Below are positions 1 to 13,330 of a stretch of 33,280 bases of DNA, in pieces. A model generated the notes under the pieces. The model was not told the DNA's origin, made no database searches, and was given only the letters and a program-made list of their open reading frames with translations. The first letter of the stretch is position 1. Each line of letters begins with the position of its first letter. Source of the stretch: Saccoglossus kowalevskii (Eukaryota > Hemichordata > Enteropneusta > Harrimaniidae). A program made the translations under genes and the position numbers. The stretch spans positions 196,326-229,605 of the forward strand of contig NW_003123907.1 of the NCBI RefSeq assembly GCF_000003605.2. Direction: 5' to 3'.

Positions 1-144
1 GTGTCAAGAGAAACTGGGTTCAATTAATTATGAGAAATATATGGGTTTGATGAGTTTCACTTGCGGCTTTACGTATATGCTTATTTATCTGTGGCATCTT
101 TGGATAATTCATTTATATTAATTCGGAGCACGTCTTCCACTCAC

Positions 145-262
145 CTACTATGAATACGTTTTTCTACAGCGAAACAGATAAGCCACAAACACAGAAGTAA
201 GCCGACAGCGGTGCATAGACCTGCTATGACAGGTCCTAGAGCATCATCCGAATTGTTAGAAT
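145..262 (-). CDS. Transmembrane exon of an unidentified type I membrane glycoprotein
   Basis: Read on the minus strand, a clean acceptor (pyrimidine-rich, ending cactgcag) precedes position 262 and a consensus donor GTGAGT follows position 145. The exon begins by completing a codon left in phase 1 by the exon at 1496-1884. It encodes a short linker (DSNNSDDA, one more N-X-S sequon), then about 25 uninterrupted non-polar residues, LGPVIAGLCTAVGLLLCLWL followed by ICFAV (positions 239-165), and then EKRIHSR, a basic stop-transfer motif. This is the textbook pattern of a single-pass type I protein: glycosylated outside, membrane helix, basic residues on the cytoplasmic side. The exon ends in phase 2, so the cytoplasmic tail continues to the left of the window. 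I do not recognise the family. The splice sites, phase match and hydrophobic profile make the exon convincing; its function is unknown. Confidence 0.8.
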
Positions 263-1495
263 CTGCAGTGTGAAATCAAACATAGAGAAACACAAGATTA
301 GAGGTCAACCGTGTCTTGTTTTCATCAACTCTTGGGGTGGCAAGTTACATAATAAAGGTCACCCAGGGTGACACGTGACACGGAATATGTGTACGAATTA
401 TACGGCCCGTGATAATTGGCACCCCCGTAAGATATATCAATGCCGTTCAGTCGGATGAAACGTATTTTTACGCATTCAAAATATCGTTTTTATTCCTTTC
501 GTTCGTGTGCGACATTTTGTATAGACCCAACAGCTGGGCTAGTCTTCGCATGCAATGAAACATACCCGCATTCATTACAGACGCGGCTTTCAAAGAAATC
601 CACCACATCACTGACTGCCTCGTGTTAGGTGGATAAAACGTCCATGCTATGTAGCGATGATTACTGAATGGAACACGGAGAACGACAAAAGAAAATTACT
701 ACCCTAGCTCGTTAGCGACTATCTGTCGAGTAGTTCCCTGCAAAGATGTTATTGTTCCCGTTGAGACTAATGGAACGAGGGTCGTTGCGATTTGTAAATG
801 TGTTTTCATGCTATCCATATATAATGACTGTCGCAGCAATGCGATAGTTTACTATATTTTCAGTCTTTGTAAAAATACACGGGGTAGTATGATTTGTTGA
901 TAATTGATATCACACCTTTGACACCATATCAACTTGTTATTGTCAAAACATGGCCTTTCAGTTAGTTAAAGGTATAACAAAATAGTTACATGCTCAGTAA
1001 ACGATGTGTACAATACACTGTTACGCCGCAATTTCCGGGGAAAACCTTTTATGATAATCGAAATCAGTGAATTAAGCAAATCACTGGATGTCATTAGAAT
1101 TTAGCCATGCGCTGGCAAGACTATCAATTCTCTTGTCATGCAATTTGCTTGGTTTAAAAAGAAATATAATTGTTTGGTTTGAAAAGAAATATAATTGTTT
1201 GCTAATTGGCGTGAAAAGAGCGAACGATACTCTGATCTCAACTGCCAGCGTATGGCATTGAGAACACCACTCAACCTATCTAGCAATTTTCACGTTTCAG
1301 TTATAAATATATTATCATAACACGACATGACAAATATACAATACACCGTAATGTGTCCGTCATTATTTATTTAATCAAAGTTACCGTCCAAGTAACTCCC
1401 CTGTTCTCAATGTTAATACAGTATAACACCAACTGGGTGTTATTGATTGTATATTGTTTCATATAACGTGGTTCGAGTGATCTTATGCTACATAC
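263..1495 (-). other. Intron between the ectodomain and TM exons
   Basis: This 1233-base intron is bounded by GTATGT and cactgcag on the minus strand. It is AT-rich and holds no coding segment I can support. The short open frames at 440-628 and 1101-1286 have no motif or splice context. The only internal structure seen is a 25-base tandem duplication at 1149-1198. Confidence 0.65.
1149..1198. repeat. Two-copy tandem duplication, 25-bp unit
   Basis: The block beginning ttggtttaaaaagaaatata is immediately repeated 25 bases later with a single change (taaaaag to tgaaaag). The near identity suggests a recent local duplication. No function is inferred. Confidence 0.85.
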
Positions 1496-1884
1496 CTGTA
1501 TCAGTCGAATTTGACAATGTTGTCACATTGTCATGGCAACACGTTAAATTCATTGTCATGTTCACCTGAGTTGTAGCATTCCTTTGACGAAAATTTGCAT
1601 ATTTGTGAGTTGCGTCAGAGAAGTGGACCGTGACATTTCCATTAATTAACACAGCGGTGTCCATAGTAACATTTTGAGGTGGTGTCATACGGGTCGTGTT
1701 CTCCACAATCGTCCTTGGAGTCGCTGGGATGTACCCGGGAATCCATTTTTTCAATGTGGGTGATTGCATCGTAACGGCAACATAATTGGCATCATCGCTA
1801 CTGTACTTGACTTCTTCTGCCGGGCGCTGCTTCTCAGTACCGCCCGTGGAATTGGCATACATCATGACGGTAAACCGGTCCAAA
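1496..1884 (-). CDS. Exon for a heavily N-glycosylated ectodomain (same gene as the TM exon)
   Basis: An open frame of about 129 codons reads from TTG-GAC-CGG (LDRFTVMMYANSTGG) to NSTDTG and ends at donor GTATGT after position 1496, leaving phase 1. The exon at 262 accepts exactly that phase. The best acceptor is ttgttgtctcag just before 1884; an in-frame TAA lies about 20 bases further upstream, so the start is well bounded. The segment has nine N-X-S/T sequons (NST, NTT, NVT, NVT, NAT, NMT, NLT, NVT, NST), six of them in its last 60 residues. There is one adjacent Cys pair (LTCCHD), many Thr residues and no obvious Ig, EGF or FN3 pattern. It looks like the membrane-proximal stalk of a cell-surface protein. 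The first exons, including a signal peptide, must lie upstream on the minus strand (above 1884), but I could not identify them. Family not recognised. Confidence 0.72.
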
Positions 1885-4800
1885 CTGAGACAACAATGTT
1901 ATAGTTCTTGTGTGGTGATGGTTTAATCCGACACTATGTTCTGCAAAACACACAAAAAATGTAATAAGAATGTAACCAATTAAACGAGAACATCTATAAC
2001 GCCCCCTTGAGTAGGCAACTAAAATTACGCACAACGTGTTCGTATAAAATGTATGCATACATTGTCCGTTGTGACTCACGGTTGACTGTGGTGGTCGTAT
2101 ATTTCTATAGCTTTAATGGAGATATGCTATCTGTGTAGTGTTACGACTTCCATCAGTAAAGTTGTTACTTTCACATACTGGCGTCACGTGTACGTGCCGT
2201 ATCCACGTCGATATTATCACAAACGAGTACAAATCGGCATCAAATCATGAAGTTGAATCAGTCCGCTTTTAAATAAAGCCTCAGACAATTAATGAACAAC
2301 AACAAAATATATGACTCATGTTCATCCCACCCAACCCTCATCGCAAGTCAAATGGAGTTCAAGTCCCAGCAAGTAGTGAAAACCGCATATTTATCACTTA
2401 CAACTGTTTAAATAGTTCTGTAACGTTTCTCACATCGCGGTGACCTTGCTGATGGCCACTGCGGATTTTTCCTGTCTGTGCGACAATAGAAAAACACACA
2501 CTAGTTTCGCTGTATAATCAGACAACAACCAATAATTAAATTTGACTGTGCTTGTACAACTAATATAATTATTTCTTAAATCTTGGAGCTGTCAACGTCA
2601 CTGTGAGAGTATTGTTTTACAATATACAATCAAATATCTTTATCTTCTTTTCTATGTACCAAGTATTGTTCATTTTTATTTTTGGTCGCAAAATTTAAAT
2701 CCCTTGGTTGCTTGGCTACAGTTACAGTGTTTTCATATGAAATTAAGATATTCAGGTAGATCTGGATATAAATCAATTCCACACATGGTTTTGATTATCT
2801 CAATAAAAACAATCCGGATTCCTCAAGTTACCAACCCCGGATAAAACCAAATAACACCATATGATATTAAAGATGACAATCCTGCATAACTATAACATAC
2901 AATCAGTCGAAATATCTGTATATGCATATGATTGTGACAACAAGTGTAATGATTTATTTATAGGGACATAGTAAGAATCCTAGTAAATCTATATTCAATT
3001 TCAACACTATTTAGACAACCACCGTAACATATCACTATCATAACTATTTCTTTAAGCCTTTTCCATTTTGTCAAATAAGTAAATAACGGCAATTGTTCAG
3101 GGATAAGCAAAAGAGAAATGAAAACGTGTTTTTTATATATCAGTATTTAACTATACACCAGTCAGACAAAAAAAGGTGAATGAAATGGAATTTCTGTCGC
3201 TATTGTTGAGAAATAATATAAAACATGTTCAGTTGAATGGGGTGCGTAGGACGCACATTGGACAGTATGTCACATAGAGAATGAGTTTATACCCGCTCTG
3301 AATCACACGGACAAAATGAAATAAGAAAATTTAAAATAAATGAGACAAGGTGTAATAATGACATTGACAGCAAAAAACATATTTATAAGTCCGATCTAAC
3401 CCAAAATAAGTATGATCTATATTTAATAACTAAAAGAGGGTGTAATGTAGTTTGTATATTTCATGTCGTTTAGAATAACATTGGATGTAAGATTGGGGTA
3501 CACTGAAACACAGAATATTAATATGGGTGGGTGAGTAAAATTATGATGAGAAAAATTGGGATAACCAAATAGTTTTAAAAACTTATTCCGCTTTTAATTG
3601 TGTATACTAACAAGATTTTACAAACTTTTTAAGAAATAAAATCTAACACCAACTTCTTCTTCTTCTTGGTGTATAAAGTGTAATAATAAAGGGCTGCCAG
3701 CCATTTTCAAAGTTGTTTATATTTTAATAAAATCGCAATTTCTTGTTAATAGCGCCATGTTGAGAAACATAATTCTCATCTCCATGGTAACCAAAAGCAC
3801 TCTCCATGCATAAGACTATTGCACACGTCAATTGTGTAAAAATGTTGTAATAGTATGTCAATTTATACCACAGTTATGTGACCTCAATTTCCCATGCACA
3901 TAATTGTTATTTATTAATATGCCTTCGTTGTGTTTCACCCACACGAGGAAACCTTCTCATGGATGTTTTAAATGTCATCTACATAAATACGCCCTATTAA
4001 ATGTGAAAATCAACTTATAAAAACATACTATAAATAATATAGCTATATTTTTTAGTTTTTTACAAATGATCCACTATACCGTGTGTGTGTGTTTCAGTGC
4101 ATGGCAGTGTGTGTTACCCATATTCAACGCCCTGTGTCATTCATGTGAAGATAGTGCACATGACATAGATGGTATTTTAAAGTAACAAAAAATAACTGTC
4201 AATCTCACACAACATAGAGTCGACTTCTCATCATGCGAGGCGTTATTGGATATGCATTGTTTGTATAATGAACCATCATTAGACCTGAATATGAAAGGCA
4301 ATCACATACGACTATTACAGTCTGTTTACGCAATCAAGTATCATGGCCACTACTCCTATTGTGTTACTTATACCATTTAATGAACCTGACGATTATATAA
4401 CAAACACATAATGTATATATTACATAATTTTACAAAACAAAAAAACATATCGCAATTGAATATCACGGTAAAACCTGATCAATTGTCATATACTGTAAGT
4501 CATCACCTTATTCAATTTCAACTCGCCCAGTAACGCCATTTCACACATTTTGAAGCTTTCTATGCGATGTTAAGACAGTTTCACTAGCCCGTGCATGATG
4601 CAGGCTGTGGATACATAACGAGTACCCTAATTGCATCCATGTTTCTTTCACAAAGCGTCAACTGATACTTGTATATGGCTGATGGCAACGCGTACAGTTT
4701 TCCTTTCCTCCCCCGCATATTTAGCGACAAATCTACTCAACGTGTATTACGAATGCAACAATATGAAACCTTACCGTATTTTTTGACAGTGTTCTCTACA

Positions 4801-7800
4801 CGGTAGCCATTTTATCAACATACTTCAACGACGTTCTTCTGTAGAACTGTAAGGTACCAGGAAACATTGACGAGTCGGTTGCTTAATCTGGAACGAATCC
4901 CAAAACAAGCAATGTAAAAAGGCAATCCAACAAACGCCAGCGATCATATTAATTTAGTCAGGGGAAGATAGTGTATGCGGTCACTCACAGATAATAACCA
5001 CTCAATCATGCAAATTAAAAGGTTATTTGGCAGCTGTACAGGCGTACATATCTAAATGGGTACGATTCATGGAGGGTATACGTGAAATATGAGAACTGTT
5101 ATCACTGGGCATGCAAAGCCGCTGAAATACGTTACACACGATGCCTATGAAGCTGGAAATAAGATTACAGAACCGTTCCATGTGTTTGACAACTACATAA
5201 CAAATATGAATGGAATGGGTAATGCACTTCTATCGTCGTTCCAACACAGAGTTTAGTAACCACACACGCGATGTAGTTTTAATGATAAGGTATTTTTTCT
5301 CAACTGGCCTAATCTTTGCACATCAGCGGCAGTGGTATATCTGCGATGTACACGTTTCGACGTTATATAGTTGCCGATGGTAATACTTACACGTGTCGAG
5401 TGCATTACATATCCTAACACAATTGTATAGAGAATGTAGATGATACGAGTCGCCTTATTTATCCTCTGCTAGAGACCAGCATTTACCAGGGACAGGATGA
5501 AGACAATGCGTGCATCACCATCCGCTGACCCGTAATAACAACCTTATGCAAATGCGCACGAATTAAGTCAGCCGGAGTGATTGGAGACCTCAACGGTTTA
5601 AGTGGAAAGAGTAATGTGCAAACCCTAGTTAATATAGACCACATACCAACGTGCGATATACTGACAAGGCTTAGAATCATTCATGTAGAGCGCCACTTAA
5701 AATGCCACAAACAAAACGTGTTTTCGACCGCTTAGATTGTGGAAACATCGACTTCAGGGATGATGCGATTATCCCTGTTTTGTGCATGTGTTTTTGGCGT
5801 ATTTTATCCTGCTCTTGACAGATAAAATGAATTTATTTAGGACTCTTGAATTCAAGTAAAACACGTCACCAGTTGATTTTTCCAATCACATACGTGCAGT
5901 TGGTATTCGTAGGGTTGGTAATTGGAGAACACAATTTAGATGACCAAAATTCGGTTAGCAAAATTCTGCAATATCAATATCAGACAAAGAATATTTCTCG
6001 TAATAGTGAGCAAACTTTACTATTGAAACAGAACACTTTGAACTATCTGGGTGCGTGAAAGAAATCAGCTAGTATTTAATATTGTATTCAAAAGACGGGT
6101 CGTGTTTTTAAAACGTATTGAAATACATATAACGCTATATGGAAGAGCGTTATTTAGGTCAATTATTTCTATGTTTTAAGAGATGTTGCTCACCGTTTAC
6201 AGGGTTTCTTTAACCTTATGAATTGTGCTCACCAACATTTTGTTCACCAAATTTTGCTAACAACTTCTCCAACCTTGTCATTCGTAACTCAACAGTCACG
6301 GTCAATTATTGTTGTAACTAGTCGATCGTCCCTGGTGCAGTGCAGATGGCCGATATATGAATTGCCGGAAGCCTCGGACTTTCCTAAAACTCTCCTAGTG
6401 TCACGGCTTCGTCAACGCTATAATCAGTGGAAGACTGCTCAGGGGTGTTTGTGGTTATATATAAATAGGCATTACGTACATCAAATCGATTTTTTTTCTG
6501 CCTCCGCTATACTATATGTTAGACTTGACATGTATAAATAAATTTTAATAAAAAAGTAAATTGTTTTTATCGTTTACTCAAGACTTATTTCAATATTTGT
6601 TTGTCGGATTCATGACGCGATATGATATCAATGCTTTCTGACGTTATTCACAATCAAAACTATCAACCACACTGTGTATCCAGCTGTTTTATCTGCCAAC
6701 ATTGTAGCATACACACATTATGTTATGTCTATTATGACATGTTTCGTCATAAACTAATCATCCTTTGTCACATATATGTCTGTCCACATTATTCCCATGA
6801 ACGTTGGTTGTAATACAGTTGTGCGCAATGCGTCCATGCCACAACGACGTCCTACAGTGATCTCAATGATTTACTATTCATACAATTATTATATACATTC
6901 AGACATTCTTTTCAGATACCACCCTTCTACAATGAAACAGTTACTGATTTTACATATTAGCGATAACACCAGTTTACAAGTCACGTGTGTTATATCCAAC
7001 ATTTGATACAAGCTAAATCCATCTTATCTTATGCACTGGATTACAAGTGCACGTTGTTTGGATAAGTGTTTCTATGATATTTGTTAAAAGGCTTCCAGCT
7101 ACAAATGTTTCTTTTGTGATAAAACAAATACCATAATTGATATTCAGCAATGCTCACGTCTTGCTTTTATGATAGTTCCAAATCATAAATAAATGCAATT
7201 CAATTCATACGAATTGCGACTAAAGAAGTTGGTGTCAAATTTCTATATGTATGCTGGACAGCATTACAAATAAATTAACTGCTTAATCTAACTATAATTG
7301 TAATGAATACATACTCGTATTTTGGTTAATACCAACTGTACTTTACAAAACACAAGGTTTGTTGTGGTTTCGACCAAACATTTTACATCTTGGGACAACA
7401 TAATTGTCGTAAATAACACCAAAATCATTGTTCTGACTCGTTTCCAAATTATTGGTACAGAGAATACAGTGAAAACGTTAATGGACCGGCAAAGAATAAA
7501 ATAAATATATTGTACACTTGACATGCGTTGTTATCAGTAGCATCGTGCAATCACAATGACAGCAGTACTGTTGTATAGAGTTATTATGCAGGAGCATGAA
7601 CGTCACGGTTCAGAAAGACAGTCAGAATCATAGAAAATAATTACTCAATTATTCAAGATATACCCAAATCACAATTTCTCTATTTCTACAATACTAAAAT
7701 ATGAGCACATTTCACTCAAATATTGTGCGCGCTTTTAGGCTATCACTTCATCGGTGCGTGAATTACCAGGAATTAAACAGAAATCAGATATATAGGAAGG

Positions 7801-10800
7801 TCTCGATGAACGCACAATCTTTAAGGGCAGGGACAGGCTTTCTATAAACAGTTCACTATTATCGGTCATCTAATATCATCTGACATTTTATATCTTTATG
7901 GGCATTGCTCTAGCGTCTAGATCATTAAAACAGGATGACTCAAGTATCTATTAAAACAGACGATGAACATGTCATTGATGAATAAACACGATTCTGAGTG
8001 AATGACAATGCCCATGAGGTACATCTACGGGTAATTCATCCAACCTTAGTTTTACAGGCAGTTAAAGGAGGTACATACGTAGTACATTAGCGACGATCAT
8101 AGTATATGCAGCGAAGACAATGGCTTGCACGTCTTACAGTTGAGCGAGAATATCAAAGCATTAGACGTGTTACAGATAACAAAGGTCTCATTAAATATCT
8201 CATTATACGGTAGATAGGTTATATACATACACACCCAGAACGTAATCATAAATGGTTGAACAAATAGACAGAGAGAGATACGTTTACGGGTGCTGGACAT
8301 CCCCTTTCCATTTTCTACAACCTAGCCTACGCTATTATCCTATCGTATGAGATCAAGTAGCGAGATACTTGTCACCAGAAACCCTATCTACAGCACGTGA
8401 CGGCACACCTGTTCAGCACGCATTACTTATTAAGACACGTACAAAGGTATAAACATAAAGTAAATGCTAACCATTACGTGGATGTCTGTTAGTGGAAACA
8501 AAATGATGAAGCTTACGGCTGCCATAGTAACCATAATCCGACTGACGGCAGAGTTACACATTCTGCTCACCACTTGGGGTCGAACGAAAGGTCGTCGAGA
8601 ACATCATTAAATAAACAAAATTGTTTGAAGCAATGTCAGCGGCAATTTTGGGTGACATATACGGTACTGCTGTGTTCGTCAGTGACAAATACATGGTTGA
8701 CAGTGTTCATGCAAAAGACAGCAGACATTCATACCTTTAAAGATGCGCTGTCTCTACTTCCATCAACGAGATCCTGTTGATTCCCATAAACGGGATGATA
8801 CCGTCTAATGAATGTAATAAATGAAGCGTAGAACGAAACGCCAGTAAAGATGGAGATAGAGATACACACTAGTCGTAGAGTCGAGCAGTATCTAATTCTC
8901 CTTATTGTTATAAGTGGCGCCACAACATTGCCGTGTTTGAATCGCACAAATTACCACAATGCACAATCTGGCTGAAGTTGTACCAATCATATATACAGAC
9001 AAATTGATCGATAAGTAGATAGTCGAATTCAAATATTGGATGAGCCGAAAATGCGTCCGTGATCGCCAATTGTTGGCGAGGTTATGCCGCAACCGCACAT
9101 GTATGTAGTACGCTGTCAGATGGTGCGTAGAACACTACGCAACATGTAATACTTGAGTGAACATTGAGTGCGTACGTACTGTACGTTGTCCACTCGCATA
9201 CATAATAATGACGCGTTGCATACAATTAATATTAAAGCAATTGAAGCCGTGGAGATGTCAGTTCGTGTAGATCACATCACGGAATACGGTGCGATCAATG
9301 GATTGAATATTGTTACGGTGTTACATGTGACATTATTGCATGTCAGACAGCATGATAATCCAACCCAAATGACGAAAACAGGTCACTTCGCAGTCATTTC
9401 CCGTACTGATGATAAGCCCTTTCAATTACTCAACGCCGAATACTCCATTGACTCAAGACACGTATTATAATCGCTGCGATGTATAAGTCCATTTTTCACC
9501 CAAGATAAATACGCGACTTAACCAAAATAGACCAAGGCGGCATTACAGCTTTGTTTTTAATTAATATGTTCACGTAGCGTTTGCCCATAATAGTTCGACT
9601 TGACCTACGACATTTACTATTCACATTCTCGGACAATTATTATTGTATTGGGCCCGGATCAAAGTAAATAATTACTTCTCATATACATTAAATACATGTT
9701 TTTAAATGACAACCTGTGCATGTCACAGTCTAAATGAATAGAACTAAAAAGTAAAACGCCATCATAAATTGATAACTTAATTACACTAAACATATCATAT
9801 ATATAATTCATAATTCATGCTTACCCTTAACTTAATGATCTAAATGAAAAGCTACCGTGGCGTCGTGCCAATTATCCATACACATACAGACAAATTACGA
9901 CATACATTTTGCATCGTACGCAAGTAATGGGCATTAAATATATCCGCGACCTAAAGGTCAAGCCCAAACTATGTTAAATAGACAAAGAGGTTTTGGGTGT
10001 GATATTATATTCAAATGAAAATTCTACTTCGATTATATATTAGTACTCTTTCGATAACCGCGGATGGATATGATAAATTGATTGTAGTATTATATGCGAG
10101 CGACTGAGTGAAGTGAGTGGGTGGATAGTCTTTACATGTCTCACATTTCTGTGTATTTAAATCCCCTTGAGTAGAAACGCATGCAAATATAAATCCTTCC
10201 TGCGTTTATTTTCGGATACCGCGAATTAAATTTATCGCACGTTACGAAAATAGCATTTATTTCTACGACATTGCTTCCTCGTTTGACGACGGCAAAAGTT
10301 CATTTTAGAAGATTTATATATTAAAATATGCATTAACTTAACTTTCTCAATTAGACTAAATGGACCCCTGTTACAGTATCTAACTTACCGTAAATGCATT
10401 TTCCAAATCGTATAATATAAAGTATGAATTCTCAGTAGCTATCTAAAGTAAACTAAGACAGAGTCAACAAGTGTGTTGACATTATGACGAGATACCAGCA
10501 CAGCACGTACACAGATTTATCTTGAGTAATGGATATCATATGGGAATTCAACGCATGAATATAGTAAAACTACACTGCCGACTGCCGTGACCTTATGTCA
10601 ACTCTATAACACAACTATTACACCGTATACGTAGTACAATTTTATGCACTACATAATTCTATTTACTGTGGCACATGTATAATCGTTGATTGTTAGACGT
10701 GTTCGATAGTTTACACACACCACGCTCAGATACCCACAATGCGTTAAATAAAATGCGACAAATTTCATAAGGGTAATTTAAGAAATTCGATCGACACCAC

Positions 10801-13149
10801 TTTATGGGTGTTAGGGAAATTTCACATAAAAAGTAGATGATCAAAATGAAGAGAGTTAATCGCCCATCATTGCACATCATAGGAGTATCCCCTTGTGACA
10901 CTATAGGGAGCCTATTATGTAATTACAAGCACACTGATTATTAAAATGTTATTTGGGGCCAACCCGTTCACTGTTGAACATACATAAGGCTAAAATGATA
11001 ACGACGGATAAAATCATCCCCTGATGTAAATTTCGAGTGGAAGCAGGTATTTTATCTACCCATCACTAAATTAATTTGTCTGTTACATGTAATAAAGGGA
11101 ACAGTTTTCATTTCCCGTTTCGCAGCATACAGGCAAGATGTGATAAGTAATCATGTGATTAAATGATGAATGTCAAGTACAGTACAATACAACGCACTGG
11201 CACGAATCATTAAAAAAAACTCGTCTTTGCAATCACGAGGCATTCAAAAAAATCATATAAGCGTCATTTATGAATAGCACCATGTATTAAAATCAAACAT
11301 GCAAGCTTGCATTCCATTTGAGAATTAGGCTCGTTCGCGGGCATTATAAGGTCAACAATTCATCACTTTTATTTGTTTTAAAAGTGTAAATAATTATTGA
11401 TTCGGACATCTGTCGTCGACTTTTAGAATTTTTTAGCTAGTATAAAATAGATTTTTGGAGAAAACCCTCCTGAAAACATGCCAAAGTATTATTTCCAAAA
11501 CAAAATAGCATTCAATCATCGGATTTCCCAAAAATATGGGACAATCATAAAGACACATATTTTAACATCATATTATTTTTGCACTACATGTACCCAGTCT
11601 ACCATATAAACAAATGGAAAATCGCTTAAAATCGTCATTTCCTTAGTGTTTGACACATTTTTTTGTGTGCGAAAAGTAGTTCGGTGAACATCCATTTTTC
11701 TGGATTTCGTGAGCAACAATATGAAATGAATACCATATGGCAAAAGACAAGGAAATCCGGCGATAAGTTGTAATGGTAGCCAACTACATTAAGTGTATAT
11801 ATAGCGGTGAAAATAGTCGATGAGAGAAAAGTCATCGCAATGCAACTTATCCTACATCAAAGTTGGAGTTCCTTTTTGGAATACTAAAAAGACGATAAAC
11901 CTAACTGTTAATATTAGTACACACAACCGAATTTCCTATTCTAGATTGCTTAACGCCCCTGGGAATCGATGTCTAACGTGTTGCTAACAGAACCATCGTA
12001 CTAGTAACGATATGAAGTAAAACACAAAAGATGTTATGTAATACCCACTGCTTTCTCGACTGAAGTACACACAGTCAGTATTTTTCTTAATACTAGAGTT
12101 GATACATTTGGCACTAGGTGGTAACAATTACTGTACATTACATATCATAATCAAGTAATTTAATTGAACCAATTAAAGTCATTAGTGGACACATCTATGG
12201 GTTACGACGTGATTGTATGAATACGTCTAATATGGAACTATGTGCAGTTTATAGAAATATCGATGTTTGGTAACTTGTAACACAGTGAGTTTCCAGGATC
12301 TACTTCACAGACTCATGTCATAGTAGACAAACACAAACATACCAATATACAATGGTCTACATCTCTCCGACAAGCTTCACAAGAGTACTAGTAAATCACA
12401 ATCACTGACTGAAACGAATGCCGTGTGTTATGGACCTGCATAGGAATACTGGCTAATACAATTTAAAATTATTCATAGAGACATCCGAGACAACTACATT
12501 CCACACACATATGAATAATAAGCTAAACCAATTTCCTGTTCAATATAACATAACTTAATTCGTAGATTCAATATAATAATTAGGCAGCTTCGTTATCAAA
12601 CATTGAATATGATCGGTCGGCAACTCAGAAACCCAGGTAATGAAATACCCTAGATTGGATGCCGGGGGCTGTGTCGCATTATACCTTCAACGGAAACATC
12701 GTTTGAGGTGAATTACGAAACAACACTTACTTTTAGTCGTGAGAATTATGGTCTGGTATTCTTTAAATTGTTATTTATTTTCGTTATTTAACTAAAACAC
12801 CCTGGAGCAAATACATATTGAAAATATGTCATGAGGCCGCAATAAAAATATGGTATATCTACCATCATCAGAGATATTCAAACAATACACCTCATCGACT
12901 GAAAATAGTTATTTGATACACTAGAAAAGTGACAACTTACCTATCATTTACGAAAACAGGTGAAACTTAATACAACAACACTACATGAGAGAGAGTTTGC
13001 ATTTTACCCCCAAGCCACACACCTTTCTTCGAACTGCATGACTACGGCTGTATTCCCCCATCTTCCTATCATAATGATACTGTGGCAATTTAAATACGGC
13101 ACCTATAGGCGTCAAGCATTCCCCGGTAATCTTAATCATGGGTCCCCCT
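1885..13149. other. About 11 kb with no supportable gene
   Basis: I found no recognisable protein domain, splice-linked exon set, tRNA or rRNA here. The longest open frames (about 107 codons at 6218-6541 plus; about 100 codons at 9168-9470 plus, which opens with GTG rather than ATG) lack familiar motifs and convincing splice partners. Upstream exons of the membrane glycoprotein gene could be hidden here, because that gene must continue to the right on the minus strand. Its first exon may be short and hard to see by eye. CpG dinucleotides are frequent (18 in 2101-2520, 18 in 8341-8760), unlike the right third of the window. Confidence 0.5.
3646..3672. repeat. Short TTC microsatellite inside an inverted repeat
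   Basis: ACACCAA at 3646-3652 and its reverse complement TTGGTGT at 3666-3672 flank a short (TTC)n run, so the block can form a small hairpin with a pyrimidine loop. It is isolated and has no gene context. Confidence 0.6.
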
Positions 13150-13330
13150 AAGTCAATCAATTTCGAGCAGTGGTTTTGGCCTTCCCATCAACTTTGCGGC
13201 ATACTCACCCAGGGTAGTAATTGGTCTATTTTTGTCAGCCTAGGGTAGGACTTGAACCCAGGACTGGAACAAAAACACTACGATACCAGTGGTTGATACC
13301 TAGTGTGGACATCGCAATTGGAATATTCTT
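13150..13330 (-). mobile_element. Possible tRNA-derived SINE fragment
   Basis: On the minus strand, positions 13258-13248 read GGTTCAAGTCC, a full match to the RNA polymerase III B-box core of tRNA genes, within the tRNA-like phrase CCTGGGTTCAAGTCCTACCC. About 30 bases upstream (13288-13278) TGGTATCGTAG resembles an A box with one mismatch. The A-to-B spacing is shorter than in an intact tRNA and no cloverleaf can be drawn, so this is not a functional tRNA gene. A degraded tRNA-derived SINE promoter region fits best. The element ends are not defined; no tail or target-site duplication was seen, and the boundaries given are approximate. Confidence 0.35.

Noticed and set aside
1834-2079. Minus-strand open frame with a hydrophobic run overlapping the glycoprotein exon
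   Set aside because: Begins with GTGAGT, which looks like a splice donor, runs through a ttttgcag acceptor and ends at a stop in a frame different from the sequon-rich exon; best read as intron plus a shadow frame.
2350-2375. B-box-like gagttcaagtccc on the plus strand
   Set aside because: No A box upstream and an imperfect core, so insufficient for a SINE call.
6456-6469. TATA-box-like tatatataaatagg on the plus strand
   Set aside because: No gene starts downstream that I can support; such strings are common in AT-rich DNA.
6218-6541. 107-codon plus-strand open frame
   Set aside because: No recognisable motif, no supporting splice context, and low-complexity His/Ser/Ile-rich composition; consistent with chance in a long AT-rich gap.
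9168-9470. 100-codon plus-strand open frame
   Set aside because: Starts at GTG, which is not expected in animal nuclear genes; no family motif seen.
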